Shown here: one piece after another, positions 1-11,827 of the stretch
How the letters are laid out: each line of letters begins with the position of its first letter
Position numbering within the stretch: position 1 is the first letter of the stretch
Source of the DNA: Endocalyx cinctus
Lineage: Eukaryota; Ascomycota; Sordariomycetes; Amphisphaeriales; Apiosporaceae
Assembly: GCA_001600455.1 (NCBI GenBank)
Contig: BCKC01000007.1
Location: 1,107,394 to 1,171,393, forward strand
DNA: 64,000 nt
Direction of reading: 5' to 3'
Notes under the pieces: generated by a model
The model's input: the letters and a program-made list of their open reading frames with translations, nothing else
Told to the model about the DNA's origin: nothing
Database searches by the model: none
Position numbers and translations under genes: made by a program

Positions 1-570
1 CTTCAGTCTCCCTCCCCTTTATTATTAACAATGTGTATAACGGATAGTGGCAGTAAGGAAAAACAAAACGAAGCCCTGAACCCAATGCTAGCCTTTGGTG
101 CAGAAACCCACCGGCGCCGTTGCTGCGCTTTGACTTATTAACAGCCTATATGGAAGTCGTAAAAAAAGGAACGAGGTCATCAAGAAAGCACGATGGTTTT
201 GTAGCCGAAATACGCCATCCCAAATCGAGTACGCCGCGCCTTGAATTCTTGCTCTTCGGTTACGAAGGTCACATATAACAACGATGTTGCGGGTAGACCA
301 TTTTTCAGAATCATCGTGAAAGCTCGACTTTGGACGGGAGCAGATAGGAAGGTTGAAAACAAAGGAATATCTGCTCCGTATCCTAATAATGTCGAGTGTC
401 GGTGATATACCACACTGGATAGTAATCGATTGAAAATGCTGGACGAAGAACAAACTGGCTTGAAACCAGAAAAAACAAACATTAAAGGCGCTGTTGGGTC
501 ATCTAATAGATCTTCATGAATCAATATTGCGGTCTATAGAACTTCAATAGCACGCAAAGATAATTCGAGT
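1..570. other. 3' flank of the casein kinase gene, no gene seen
   Basis: This stretch lies downstream of the casein kinase I stop codon on the minus strand. The open frames here show no recognisable domain and no convincing splice structure. It probably holds the 3' untranslated region of the kinase and part of the next intergenic space. Confidence 0.6.
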
Positions 571-2171
571 TTAGCCTGGTCGATTCGTTAGTATCTACGA
601 CAAAATTTACTTTAGATCTTGGAAAAAACATACCGCAGCATAAAACCTTCATAAACTTTTGGAATCCTGTTGGCTCAGGCTCTGCTGGCCTTCCGTGAGC
701 CATGCCAGGTTGTTGGCTCAGGTTAGGCTGTGATGCCATCCTCGGGGCTCCCAAGTTTTGGTTGCTGTTTTGGAACTGAGCCTGGGTCGAACCCGTGGGA
801 GTAGCCATGTCCCGGAGACCCCCCACCATGCTACCTCTCTGGGCCGTTAAGGCGCCGGGGGCGTTTGGCCGGCGCTTGTCCGTCCCCTTGGCTGGTGACG
901 GAGGTGGGGGCTGCGCGGCGTTTAAACGGTCGGGTGTTAGACGAGGAGTGTTTCCCATGCGAGATTGATGAATCTCTCCGGTAGAAGGCCCTGGCCGGGC
1001 ATTTGGGTTGTGGTAGACCCCCTGCTGCTTGTGCATGGCGTCCCATCCCTTGGACGGGTCTTTGCTTGTCTTCATCCAGTCATACTCGCCATCTTCTACT
1101 TCTCCCGTGTTCTTCAAGGCTTGAGTGAAGAGTTCACGAAGGTAGTCGTAATCGGGAGTATCCTCAAAACCAAGGTTTCGGACGTAGGTCAAGTACTTGT
1201 TGAACTCGTCGGGGAATCCTTCGCAGAGGTCCTTGATCAACGTGACCTGCTTCTTCTCACCAATTTTTTCGTACTTTTGCTTGTTCGTTGCCGCCTTCAG
1301 ACCTTGCCACGGCAGCCCACCACGAAGGAAATACATGAACACATGACCCAAAGCTTCAAGGTCATCTCGTCGAGATTGTTCGCGTCCCAAATGAGTGTTG
1401 ATACTCATGTAACGGGCAGTACCGGAAAGGGACTTCCGCTCCCTGTAAGGAATGTGCTGCTTCGTCTTCGGGTCTCGATACTGCTTGGCCATTCCGAAAT
1501 CGACGACATGAATGACATTTGCGGCTTTGGTGCCAGCGCGACCGATCAAGAAGTTGTCGGGCTTGATGTCTCGGTAGATTAAGTTCTTCTCGTGGATAGT
1601 TTGTACTCGGGACAACTAGTAACGATGTTTAGTAACAGTCAGCGGGACGGCGGGCGTTGCCATTTAAAACCTACCATCTGTTTTGCCACCATTACAACCG
1701 TCTTGATGGAGAATCTTCGGTTGCAATGATCAAATAAATCTTCCAACGAAGGTCCCAGAAGATCTATCACCAGGATGTTGTGAAGACCTTCTTGGCCGAA
1801 ATAGTACACATTAGGAATACCAGCTAAATCCAAAGTTAGCAGGCTCTCACATCTAAACGACGACATCTATTTTACTTACGACATCCGACAAGGATTTTAT
1901 ATGTACGATATTCGTCTCGGAGTTGGGGTGCATCGCTCTTTCGAGGTTCCTAAAGAAGAAATCAATTAATCTCAACACTCTTCATTACGTACGATAGTAT
2001 CATCGCTGAAAGCCGACAGTCATCTAAGGGAAATAAACTTACGAATTTGATGGCGACTTGTTGGTTGTTCAGGAGATTGGTACCCTCGAAAATGACACCA
2101 AATGAACCTTCACCGATCTTCTTGCCTACTCGGTAGTGCACACCGACAACATTCGACGACGTAGTAGCCAT
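571..2171 (-). CDS. Casein kinase I, membrane-anchored type (YCK1/2, CkiA-like)
   Basis: A serine/threonine kinase of the CK1 family, predicted 444 residues in five coding exons: 2171-2043, 1949-1880, 1823-1675, 1615-634 and 575-571. All joins keep phase. The glycine-rich loop GEGSFGVIF is at residues 21-29 and VAIKF supplies the ATP lysine. The catalytic loop reads [10 protein letters not shown], followed by [10 protein letters not shown]. The CK1 signature [16 protein letters not shown] replaces the usual APE segment. A basic, Pro/Gln/Asn-rich tail follows. The last intron (633-576) has a GTATGT donor, a TACTAAC branch site and a CAG acceptor, and leaves a final exon of only Gly-completing bases plus TAA. 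The protein therefore ends [10 protein letters not shown]-terminal Cys-Cys in this subfamily is a known palmitoylation site that attaches the kinase to the plasma membrane. The family works in polarity, endocytosis and transporter turnover. Assignment to CK1 is very secure; membrane anchoring is inferred from the tail. Confidence 0.95.
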
Positions 2172-4799
2172 TGCGAAAGATGATTAAAATAATAATCGAG
2201 TAATTCGTGTAATATGCTAGAATATCGAGTATCGATGTCGAGAAATAGTACGATCGAATTAAGTCGAGAATATTAATATGTACTACGTGTGTTATTGTTG
2301 TTGATCCCCAGCCGATCAGAGCGATGAAGAATTAAGAATTATCCGTGAAAGGAGTATGTAAAATACTCTGGAAAACTAGCGACACGGAAGGCTCATTTCT
2401 CGAAGGCGTCAAAGTGAAAAAGGAAAACGAAAAAGACGCTATCAAGAGAGCTGGATGGCCAGCCCAACTTGGCCAAAGGAGAAAATTGATGAAGTTGAGT
2501 TGGTTTCAATAAGGTAAGAGGAAAGAAAGAAAGAAAAAAAATTCAACAGATGGCTGAATTGAATAGATAGATTGACCAGAAGGTGAAGATCAAGAAAGGA
2601 GAAAATCGGAGAGGTGGTAAGGGAATGGGGGAATTTACCACGGTGACCAGGCCTGTAGGTTAAAATTGACTAAGTATAAGGTACTTGTACGTACCTAAAG
2701 GGAGACAACTAAACTACAGCACAACCCGGCATAAAACGGGCACAACGCATCGATTGCACGGCAAAGTAAAGCCAGCGCAACAAGGCATAATAAGGTTATA
2801 CCCAGTTAAGCCAAGTGGGAAAGGGAGAAAGAAAGTATCTTGTACTTGCGTGTACCTAGAAAAGCAGGTGATCCACTATATATTTGCTCTCATGATTGGT
2901 TTTGATTGGACTAATAAAATAAGGCACAGCTGCTTCACTGCCCCAGTTTCGCCCCAGCGGTGCCCAGGAACAGGACCTACTTTAGGACCCTTAGGTACAA
3001 CCTAGCACTAAAGATACTACCTAAGGTACCTATCCTTATTCTTATTAGCATCTTATTAGCATATAATAGGTATGGCCCCGCAAGAGTTCCATTCCTGTTG
3101 GACATATCCGAGAACATCCATGTTCCCTTTGAAATTGAAATGGTCTTTTTTTCGTATTGTTTGATAGTGATACGTATATAAATTATATGAGGAACGTTAA
3201 CTTTTCAATGTGCCTATTTTATGGGGAATCCTATCTAACTTACGAAGCTCAACTACTTTGTAATTATAAGAAATTTGTAAACAGAAACAAAAAAGCAAAT
3301 GAGACAGGCAGACAGGGAGATACCAGCTTGACTTTTTTTTATTTTATTTTGGTATACTACTTGCATACTACATATACTTGTACAGATTATTTATATTCAA
3401 CAGATACTTTAAAAGTATTCTTATCTCCTTTAGTATGTACACATATAAATATAAATTGTTCTTGATCTATTCTAGCCGATTTCCTATCTATATTCGTTCA
3501 TATTGCTCGAGTAATGTACACTAGTTTGCATATTGTATGCGTAATAATACTTGATTTCAGCCTACCGGAATCCAGATACTTGTAAGTTTGGGCAGTGCGG
3601 CATAATAGTATACATATAGGGAAAAAAAAAAAAAAAAAAGGGGGTTCTCTATACGTGCAACGTACATCGCTACATGTAAGTACGGAGTATCAGAAACAGT
3701 GAACCTCGGGGTGGCCTATATCTGATACAATTGACAGCGTAGATCGTGAATAAAAGTATTGGTAGATAATATCAATTGCTATCGTAGGATCCACGACATC
3801 TATACCTACTTGTACTACTATGTACATCTGCCTTGTTTAGACACTCTGGTCCCTTTACTTGGCTATATGTAATATACTAGGTACGTACATAGTCAATCAA
3901 TGGTAAAGGAGGAACGTTGAGTTGTCCAGAACATTTATAGCTAGCGTCGACGATTTTCTAGGTCATTGCTACGGTAATCGGTAATGAGCCTCTTCCAGGA
4001 TTCGGGTATAGCTTTTTACGCTACACTACTACGCTACCACACTAATACCTACAAAGGTAGTATGATGGGTAATACCTCACCGCCCCATCGTTGTCCACGT
4101 CGCTTTCTTAGGTGGAGGAACACCTCAGACGGATACAGCTCCTGCATCTATCTTCGATCTAATGTAATAAAACCACTCATACATATCGATCTTCGATTTA
4201 TTCAATATTGATTTGTTGATCATTGTTATTCTCGTGTGTTTTTTTTTCTTGGTTAAATTCCATTTCCTTGTCATCAAATCCTATTTCTCTATTTGACAGT
4301 ATTATACGAAACAGTATTTCTACGTCCTCGTTTTTTTCTTTTCCTTTCTACTTTCAGGTTCACCCTTACCCAGCCATGCCAGCTACCCAGCTATACTGTA
4401 CGCAGCTACCAACTAACCTAGTATACTCTGAATCGGGCAGCTGAATCTATAAACCGCCGTAAAGTCAGCCCGGGCCATCCTCTTATGCACCCCAGCTGTC
4501 AAGGGATGCGACATGACCTCGTCTCTGGATGAGGAAGGCAAATACAATACGTCGCAGTAGTCCTGCATGCTTCGAGATCTTCGGAATAATTCTAGTGTAT
4601 ACAAATTTCCTAATTTACCGCAAGCGAATAGCGAGTCAAATCTCGCATATTCCCGTCAAGCCCTTCACTTTTTTTTAATTGATAAACATCCTTTTTTTTT
4701 TTTTTTCTTTGTCTCAACCAAAATTAAATTGAAGTTTGGGTCGAATTAGATAACCCTAAGCAATCAACGAATGAAGGGTCGATTATTAGGCCAGCGTGA
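2172..4799. other. Intergenic, kinase upstream region and AT-rich spacer
   Basis: No gene is supported here. The part next to the kinase start (2172-2640) is purine-rich and probably contains its promoter and 5' leader. Further left the sequence is AT-rich, with an A-run near 3630, the word TACGGAGTA at 3681, and a T-run near 4700. The short open frames lack domains and splice logic. Confidence 0.55.
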
Positions 4800-6450
4800 C
4801 CACGCTACCAACCACCACCAACTTGCATCTTCCCAGCTTACGTTTTCGTGATAGTCTCATCCTATGTTTCGCCACTACTTCTTTTTGAAAGGGATAACGA
4901 GTGAAACCCATACGCGTACTTGATTCAAGCAAGGATAACTAAGCACTAACATATCCTTCCAGCTGCCGACGTCGTTAGCCAATTGTCACGTACGATTTGT
5001 TCACTATCGACACTAACGCTGTCGCGTGCGATATACTAGAACGTATGGAAGCTAATACAGACTATCTTCTCCTCACTTCTTATTATAGCTCGTACTAGCG
5101 GCTCCGCGAAAAGAGCTCGACTGCCTATATGATATCTGTATATTAGGCCCGACTCGGGAATCAGAACCATCGGCACTATGAAAACCAGGAAAAGTTTACA
5201 GATCTGACACCAATTAACGGCGTCAAAAACGGCATGCCGATTAGTCGCTATCCCAGTCACCTGGGATACTCACAAGACTATTGAATTGTAAGATCTGAAG
5301 AATTGGCCAAAATGGGCTGAGGAGAAACGGTAATGTGCAGATTCGGATCTCTATTCGGACGATACTTGACAAGTTTTTACGATTGTACGGAATTCTGTGA
5401 GGCAGCCAAACTACGGTAACGATCATCGTCGCGGTGAAGACACGTAAACATACGATGCTCAGATGGCAATAACCTCTATACTAGATGAAGAGCGCCATTT
5501 AGCGCATGTATTCAAATTAAGCGAGCATGATCTCCATGCCGAGCGCGTACTGCTCACCATTCACATCGAAAATTGACCCTTCTAGAAGGCGCATCAATCC
5601 CTGCTAAACAGAAAGCATGAGGTAAAAAAGCAATAGAATCGCGGTTGTAGTCAGCTAGTTGAAGCTGACCAAAGGGATTGGATCTCTAATAACGAATAGC
5701 GGGGTCTGAATGCAGCCTTTCCAACGGTGGCGAGTTTGTAACGATTGGATGAGAATCTGGCATAATCACCCTCGAGACAGGATACACCTTGCCACTCCTA
5801 CGAGGACGTAATTGACAATATCCCCGTCAGGGCGCTTGAGTTTATATTTGCGGTTTGGGGCCATTCTTGCGTTGGGATCACTTTCTTTCGCGAAATGTAA
5901 TCTCCACCTAGGGACAATAACTGGCTGATATCGGCTCGGAAGCCTGCTATTCGTCGGCGGCGGCCAGACCCACAGGGCTGCATTGCCCGGACAACGCCGA
6001 CCACGTTGCCATGCTAAAGACGAATATTCCGCGGGTGGAGATGATTGGCAATCCATTCTTGGTACGGAGGCGCAAAGTCACGTCGACGTTAAGTGATGTT
6101 GTTTCGAGCCTCTCCTGCGTAAGCCTAGGCACCGAAACCAGCGCAATTTGCAGCACTGCGAGTGTCAAAAGAACGATCGGTACGAGGCAAGCATGCCGCG
6201 TAATGCACGGTGTTTATGACCGTAGCAGCCAGGTGTAAAAAGGTCAAGACGGCCGTCACGATTGCATCGGACCAAACAGTTCTACCGGGGCTGCTGTTCT
6301 TGGGGACAATACTGCTAGAGCTGGAAAATGGAAACGCCGTAGAGGAGACCATCCATACTGTAATCACCTCCTTGGCGGGGCTAAACGAGTATTGTAGGTA
6401 GCTTTCAATATTAGGCGATGCGCGTTACACTGGCTGATTGTTGCTACTAC
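4800..6450 (-). other. Possible decayed membrane-protein locus
   Basis: Several short minus-strand frames overlap here, and two contain hydrophobic stretches that look like membrane helices: AIVTAVLTFLHLAATVI in one frame, and PIVLLTLAVLQIALVSVP just downstream in another frame (about 6130-6270). Another frame near 5190 holds LFLVFIVPMVLI. I could not join them into one open model with splice sites, and stop codons interrupt each frame. A degraded multi-exon gene for an integral membrane protein is one reading. Chance hydrophobic frames are the other. Confidence 0.2.
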
Positions 6451-7220
6451 CAACACGAGTTAGGGATTGAGGAGAATTATTAGGTTTTGCGTCGTGTGAC
6501 CATCCATCATATTTCAGGTTTTATCTTGATTAAGTTATATATAATAACAACGTACTCAGGATATTTACCTTCCAGGCTACACTAATTTTGCTACATTTTA
6601 TTTCAGTGTACAAGTGGCTTCGTTGGAATGTTGTTCTTACTCTTCCCTGCAAAATAAATAGGGGCTTTGATTGCCCAGAGCATATATAACGACACAATTT
6701 CTTGAGTTATAATTCAAAAAAAAAAAAAAAAAAAGGTAGAATGAACAAGATAATTGTTATGAACTCATTATGGCTAAAATTTGATAAGAATGACCGGCCG
6801 GGTTATGAAAATACACTCCTTGGGAATATGTACCTATGTCTTGCACCCTATAGTCCGGCAGTCCGGAAGGAAAACCCATCCGTAATGTCATGAACCCCGA
6901 CGTCGGCTACTACTAATTACCCGCGAGACCGACACATTGACTAGCCACTTCACGCTCTCGTGCTTTTATTAGATTATCCCCCNNNNNNNNNNNNNNNNNN
7001 NNNNNNNNNNNNNNNNNNNNNNNNNNNNNNNNNNNNNNNNNNNNNNNNNNNNNNNNNNNNNNNNNNNNNNNNNNNNNNNNNNNNNNNNNNNNNNNNNNNN
7101 NNNNNNNNNNNNNNNNNNNNNNNNNNNNNNNNNNNNNCCCCCCCCCCCCCCCCCCCCCAACACACACACACATCTAAAATAGAATTTCCGCTCGTAGGGG
7201 CAGGGTAACCAGAATATCAA
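6451..7220. other. Intergenic with assembly gap
   Basis: No gene is seen. The stretch holds an A-run near 6717-6734, the run of N bases, and the 3' flank of the NACHT gene, whose stop codon is at 7221. Confidence 0.6.
6983..7137. other. Assembly gap (155 N) next to poly-C
   Basis: The bases are unknown. Five C lie on the left and about 21 C on the right, followed by a short CA repeat. A C homopolymer probably stopped the assembly. True length and content of the gap are unknown. Confidence 0.95.
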
Positions 7221-10200
7221 TCAGCAGCTCAGGTACCCCTTCCGCGTCCAGTTCAAGCCGGACCGGATCAGCACGCTAAACGCCCTCCCGCTCTCGGCGA
7301 AGCTGCCGCGCATCCTCTTCCAATCCGGGACGTCGCCCCGCCTGAGATCTGACGACGACCCGTCGACGCCCTCGTCCCACGCCCGCCACCCCTCGTCGTC
7401 CTCGGCCACCTTCCACCGCAGCGCCACCACCGGAGCGGGCTTTTCCGGGTCGGGCCCGGATCCGAGAAGGGCTAGGACCAACGTCCCCGGCCCGCGGAGG
7501 AGGCGGGCGGATCGGTAGGGCGTGGAAATGGGGAAGAATACGGGTGAGCGGAGAGTTGAGATGCCGTTGCCGTTGCCGTTGTCGTCGTCGTCGTCGTTGT
7601 TTATGGGTATTTTGAGAATACGCGGGTCGCAGGTTAGAGGCGGGAGAGCTACTACGACGTCCGTCTCGCTCCAATAGGTTAGTGCGTAGGGCGCTTGTAG
7701 GGTCACTAGGTCGTCCGCGAAGCTGTATACACAGCTCTTGGTAGTATGGACTTGGAGGAGGGTGGGAGCGGCATTGAAACTGAATGTTGTCATTGTAATA
7801 TGGCATCCGGTGCCCAAGTCTTGACTCAGGAAAGATATCGAGAGTAGATGTAGGTATCCCCCACATGGTGAGAATTGAATTTCTAGATAGTAAGTGAATA
7901 TTAGCTTGTGTACAAGTTTTTTTTTATGGCAAAAATGTGGATAGATGATTTCTTACCTCGTAGAGATGACATTGCTGCTTGTTCGTGGCTCGTTGGCTCC
8001 GGAAGCTCTACCATCTTCTGTGTTCTACTTTCGAGGTCGACTATCTCAAGTTGACGTGGAGAATGTGTAAAGATGATCAAGGGCAACGTTGGGTGTATCG
8101 CGGACGTGATCCGGGACCACTGAGGCGTGGCGCAAGCCCATGGTTTTGCCCAGTACGGATTCCCATCTGGAGGTATCAATATCAAACAGTCTAAATTTTC
8201 CATCGGTACCAAAGTTGATACATCGTCAGAATTTTCAGATTCGCTGAATTTCTCAGACGATGTGTTGTCGTCGTCGTCATCATCATCCGGTTCACTGTCT
8301 GAATCTTCAGACCAGTTGTCGCTATCTGACTCCGTGCCGGACGAATCCGCAGAATCTAGATTATCCATACTGCTGTCTCTCATTTCCTTCCCCCGATGAC
8401 AGTTGGGCTTATCATCACCCTTTGATGCATGAAACTGTAGCAACATATTGTTGTCATTTGGTCTAGTGGTCATGTCGGACGACACGATGTGCCACTCGCC
8501 GTCAATATTTTCGCACGCACTCTGGTGCCATGCCGGTGGTTCGAAATCCAATCTTTTACCATCCTCAGATGATCTGCTGACGTTGAGGTTGACGTGATCA
8601 ATCTTCCAGGCTGAGAGACTGCCCTTTTCTGCTTCTTGTTCGTGCTGTGATGTTGAATAATCTGTCCACTGAGAGGCGTCTGCGTCCAGAAAGGGTGGGT
8701 GGCGGCTTACGTGATGTTCAATGAGCTTTCTAAACAATTGCTGCCGCAGACGGCTGGTTTCGTTGCTGAGCTGATTATGATAGAGCATGTCAAGCCAAAG
8801 CTTCTTTCCCGAAAAATATATCCTGGGCAATCGGATGCGCGATATGTGTTCGCTCTCAGAAACCTTTTCCAGCGTCTGAACATCCGGTTTCCTTGTCTTA
8901 ACTAGGGGTTTTAGGTAGCAAGACGGGTCGAACGTCCTCATAGGAACACAGAGATCGAGGCTTTGTGGGTGAGATATTATGACTTCTCGCCACTCATTGG
9001 CAAAGCAGCAAAGAGACTGATCTAGCGAGGAGGTGTGGTCAGAATGTCCGCTGAGCCAGACGGGCAACGGCAAGCCGAATCCGTCGTTGCATTTCCACTC
9101 ACCCCCTCTTATTCTCATGAGAAACTTGTTCTGGTTGTGTTCGTATCGTCCAAACAGATAAGGAACTGCGTGGCCCTGCACTTGCAAACAGTTCCAAAAG
9201 TTCTTGCTGCTTGCGAAGCGGTACACCTCGTCGACAACGTCGTCTGATGGCTTAAAAAGACTTAAGTGCTGGAACCAAAACGTGCACGCGTATCTCAAGA
9301 ACGCGTGCTCTTTTATACAAGACTCTGATCTTAGGATGCTCAAGCTTAATGGCTTCGAGTATCGTTCGTAGCTTAGATATGTGACACAGTCCATACCTAA
9401 TTCTTTCGCCGCTTCCTTTGGCTTGAAGAAATATTGTCTTACGCAACTGCTTAGAGCTGTTGAGCTTATCGTGTCTGGGTTTTGGAAGAAAAAGTCCTCG
9501 ACGCTTTTGTGACAAAGCCGAACTAAGGGACTTTCCTGCCTTCCACTCTCCGAGGATACCGGGGGTTCGAGCATGATGAGGGATCCGCATAGATCCTCTA
9601 TTAACTCCTCTCGGGGTAATCGAGATTCGCTGTAATCTTGGCCACGGCGAATGGCGAGGGCATCGACAAGCTCGTCGAGGGATAGGGTCTGTTCGGATGT
9701 GACTAGCAGGAGAAATATGCGTCTAGCAACTTCCTGCTCGGACTTTTTGCGTCTGGCAATCCACTCCAGGGTACGAACATAATACCCGGTCAGATCTCTG
9801 GGGAACGCCGCGAGCTCCTTTTCTTTGTCTTCGTTGCTCACAAGAGTTTGTAGCGTTTCGCGCACGAACCTCGCATATAGGAAATTCATACCGCTCTTTT
9901 CAACCAAGTCGAGAATGCGCTCTGCATTTTTTTCATTATCTTGTTTCAAAAAAGCTCGGATGTCGTCCTGAATCGCGGTCGGATTCGGCGATATCTCGAC
10001 TGCTTTTAGGTTTTTCATGCTTTTCTTAATATCCGTCACACGGCTTGTAAAGAGCCATCTTGTCGTTCCCACGGTCTGACGTCGGATTAAATCTTCGATA
10101 AGGGGCAATCTTTCCTTTTCGTCGACGCATTCGTCGATTCCGTCTAGGACAATATAAACCTCGTTTCGATTGAGAAGCTCATGTACGACGTCAACCATCA

Positions 10201-11338
10201 TTCGAGGACTTTCAAGGTGCTGGCTCAGTTCTTGTCCTTTCCAATAAATATCTACCAATTTGTCCGATGGGGTATTAACGAACGCCAGCAGTTGCAGCGC
10301 CAGGAGACGCAGCCCGCTGGTTACGTGCCGTTGTCCCGATTTGCTGAAGACGTAGAAAAAATATGCCACTTTCGATCCTCTCGCGGTCAAGTGATTGATC
10401 ACGGTGGACGCGAGGATACTTTTCCCAGAGCCCGGCATGGCATTGTACCATAGTAACGCGTTCTGCTTGGAATCCCGCCATTCGATGAATCTCTGGTCAT
10501 CGAAAATCCAAGAGCACGTCCCTTCATGCCGCAGATCTAGCCTGTCTAGATATTCACTCTCTAAGTCGATACGATCCGGGCCCCTGATCCAGCTTCTCAG
10601 CCGACCCTTAATCTTTGTTTGCATGTCTATCGCATGATAATTTCCCAAGTTAACATGCATGTCCTCCTGCAAATCCTTAAGAGCATCTTCGATCTCGCGA
10701 TTTAGCGGCCTGACCATGCTCCTAGACAAGACTCCCTTCAAACTAGGCGACGACAGCACCTTGCTTATGTTGTACCAAAGCATGATGATCTTCTTGTAAG
10801 AATTGACCAGACGGGGACGGAGGTCTCCGTCGGAGGATAATTTCTGATAGATACTCAAAATACCGCTTATACGATCCAAAGCGTGAACCACCGCTTCCAT
10901 GTAGGCGTTCATCTTGACGGCTAGCTCCAGAACAACGCGCACTCCGACAAACGCGGCTTGAACACCGAGAGGGCTGGCTTGTGCGAGAAGCTCTACTTTC
11001 TTGATGATATTCTTAAAACTCTCTAGAAAAGGGCTGACCCGACTGAGGAGACGATATGCAGTTTCACCGCGCTGTTGCGAATCGAGTTTTTCAACGTACT
11101 TCTGCAGATCATTCGCCAAATCATCGCTATTCTGAGGAATGGTGCCATTATGTGTATCGAGGGCTTGACGAACCCGGTTTAATTCTTTTATGAAAGGATT
11201 ACCACTATTTCCATCTTTCTGCTTGTCGCCTAAGCTGGTTAGAAATTTATCGATAGCTAGGCTGAATGGATCTTGTGCTAATTCCGGCACTCTGCCTTTC
11301 GTGCCCCCTTCTCTTAGTAATGGTATGGATTGATCCAT
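7221..11338 (-). CDS. NACHT-domain STAND protein (fungal NOD-like receptor)
   Basis: Predicted 1347 residues in two exons: 11338-7957 and 7882-7221. The intron has a GTAAGA donor and a CTAG acceptor, and the join reads SSLRG then EIQFSPCGG. Residues 1-290 form a helical N-terminal region as seen in many fungal STAND proteins. The NACHT ATPase follows: P-loop NAMPGSGKS at 299-307 and Walker B VLDGIDE at 397-403, then an arginine finger-like TSR near 431. A long helical arm follows. Around residues 1010-1065 there is a very acidic Asp/Ser-rich linker. The C-terminal part (YWAKPWACATPQW, later LTYWSETDVVVALPPL) resembles the beta-sheet C-terminal modules of related fungal proteins, rather than ankyrin, TPR or canonical WD repeats. 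Such proteins oligomerise on ligand sensing and trigger incompatibility or defence responses. The ligand and effector are unknown. It shares a 489-base upstream region with the AAA+ gene. Confidence 0.88.
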
Positions 11339-11827
11339 GAGTATCAGCTATCACTCATTGTGCGAGTATGCAGATACAAGATTGAAGATGACTGTAAGTA
11401 ATTTGGAGCTTTGGTTTGAATAATTGAACTCTCAAGCGATGGAACAGATGGCGCCTTGCCGTCGGTAATTAAAGCGGTGAGATTCGAGCGGAAGGCTCCC
11501 TCTCAACATAAGTATAGCACTGCCCCTTCGGTTCTCAATTATTTAACCCGGAGTTTGGGGGCCAAATGAGCAACCCAATAAGGAAATACCACCACCCCTA
11601 CACATGAGGCTTTTTTGATGCATTGCACTTTCTACATGACGAATGAAACGTCAATGAGAGAATCGAGGGGAATCTTTTAGATACGAATGTGTATGCGAGC
11701 CTGCTTCTGATTTTCTCCTCTCCCGCCAGGTATTCAGACTATAATTAATCAAGTTCCGACCGCAAAATCTTTCCATGAACAATGACTTTTCCTACACATT
11801 TTATAAAGGATCTCTCGAAGGTTCAAA
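11339..11827. promoter_or_regulatory. Shared upstream region of the divergent NACHT and AAA+ genes
   Basis: The two start codons face away from each other across 489 bases, so both promoters must lie here. A TATAAA word is at 11802-11807, only about 20 bases before the AAA+ ATG, so its role is doubtful. No other clear element was recognised. Co-regulation is an inference from geometry. Confidence 0.5.
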
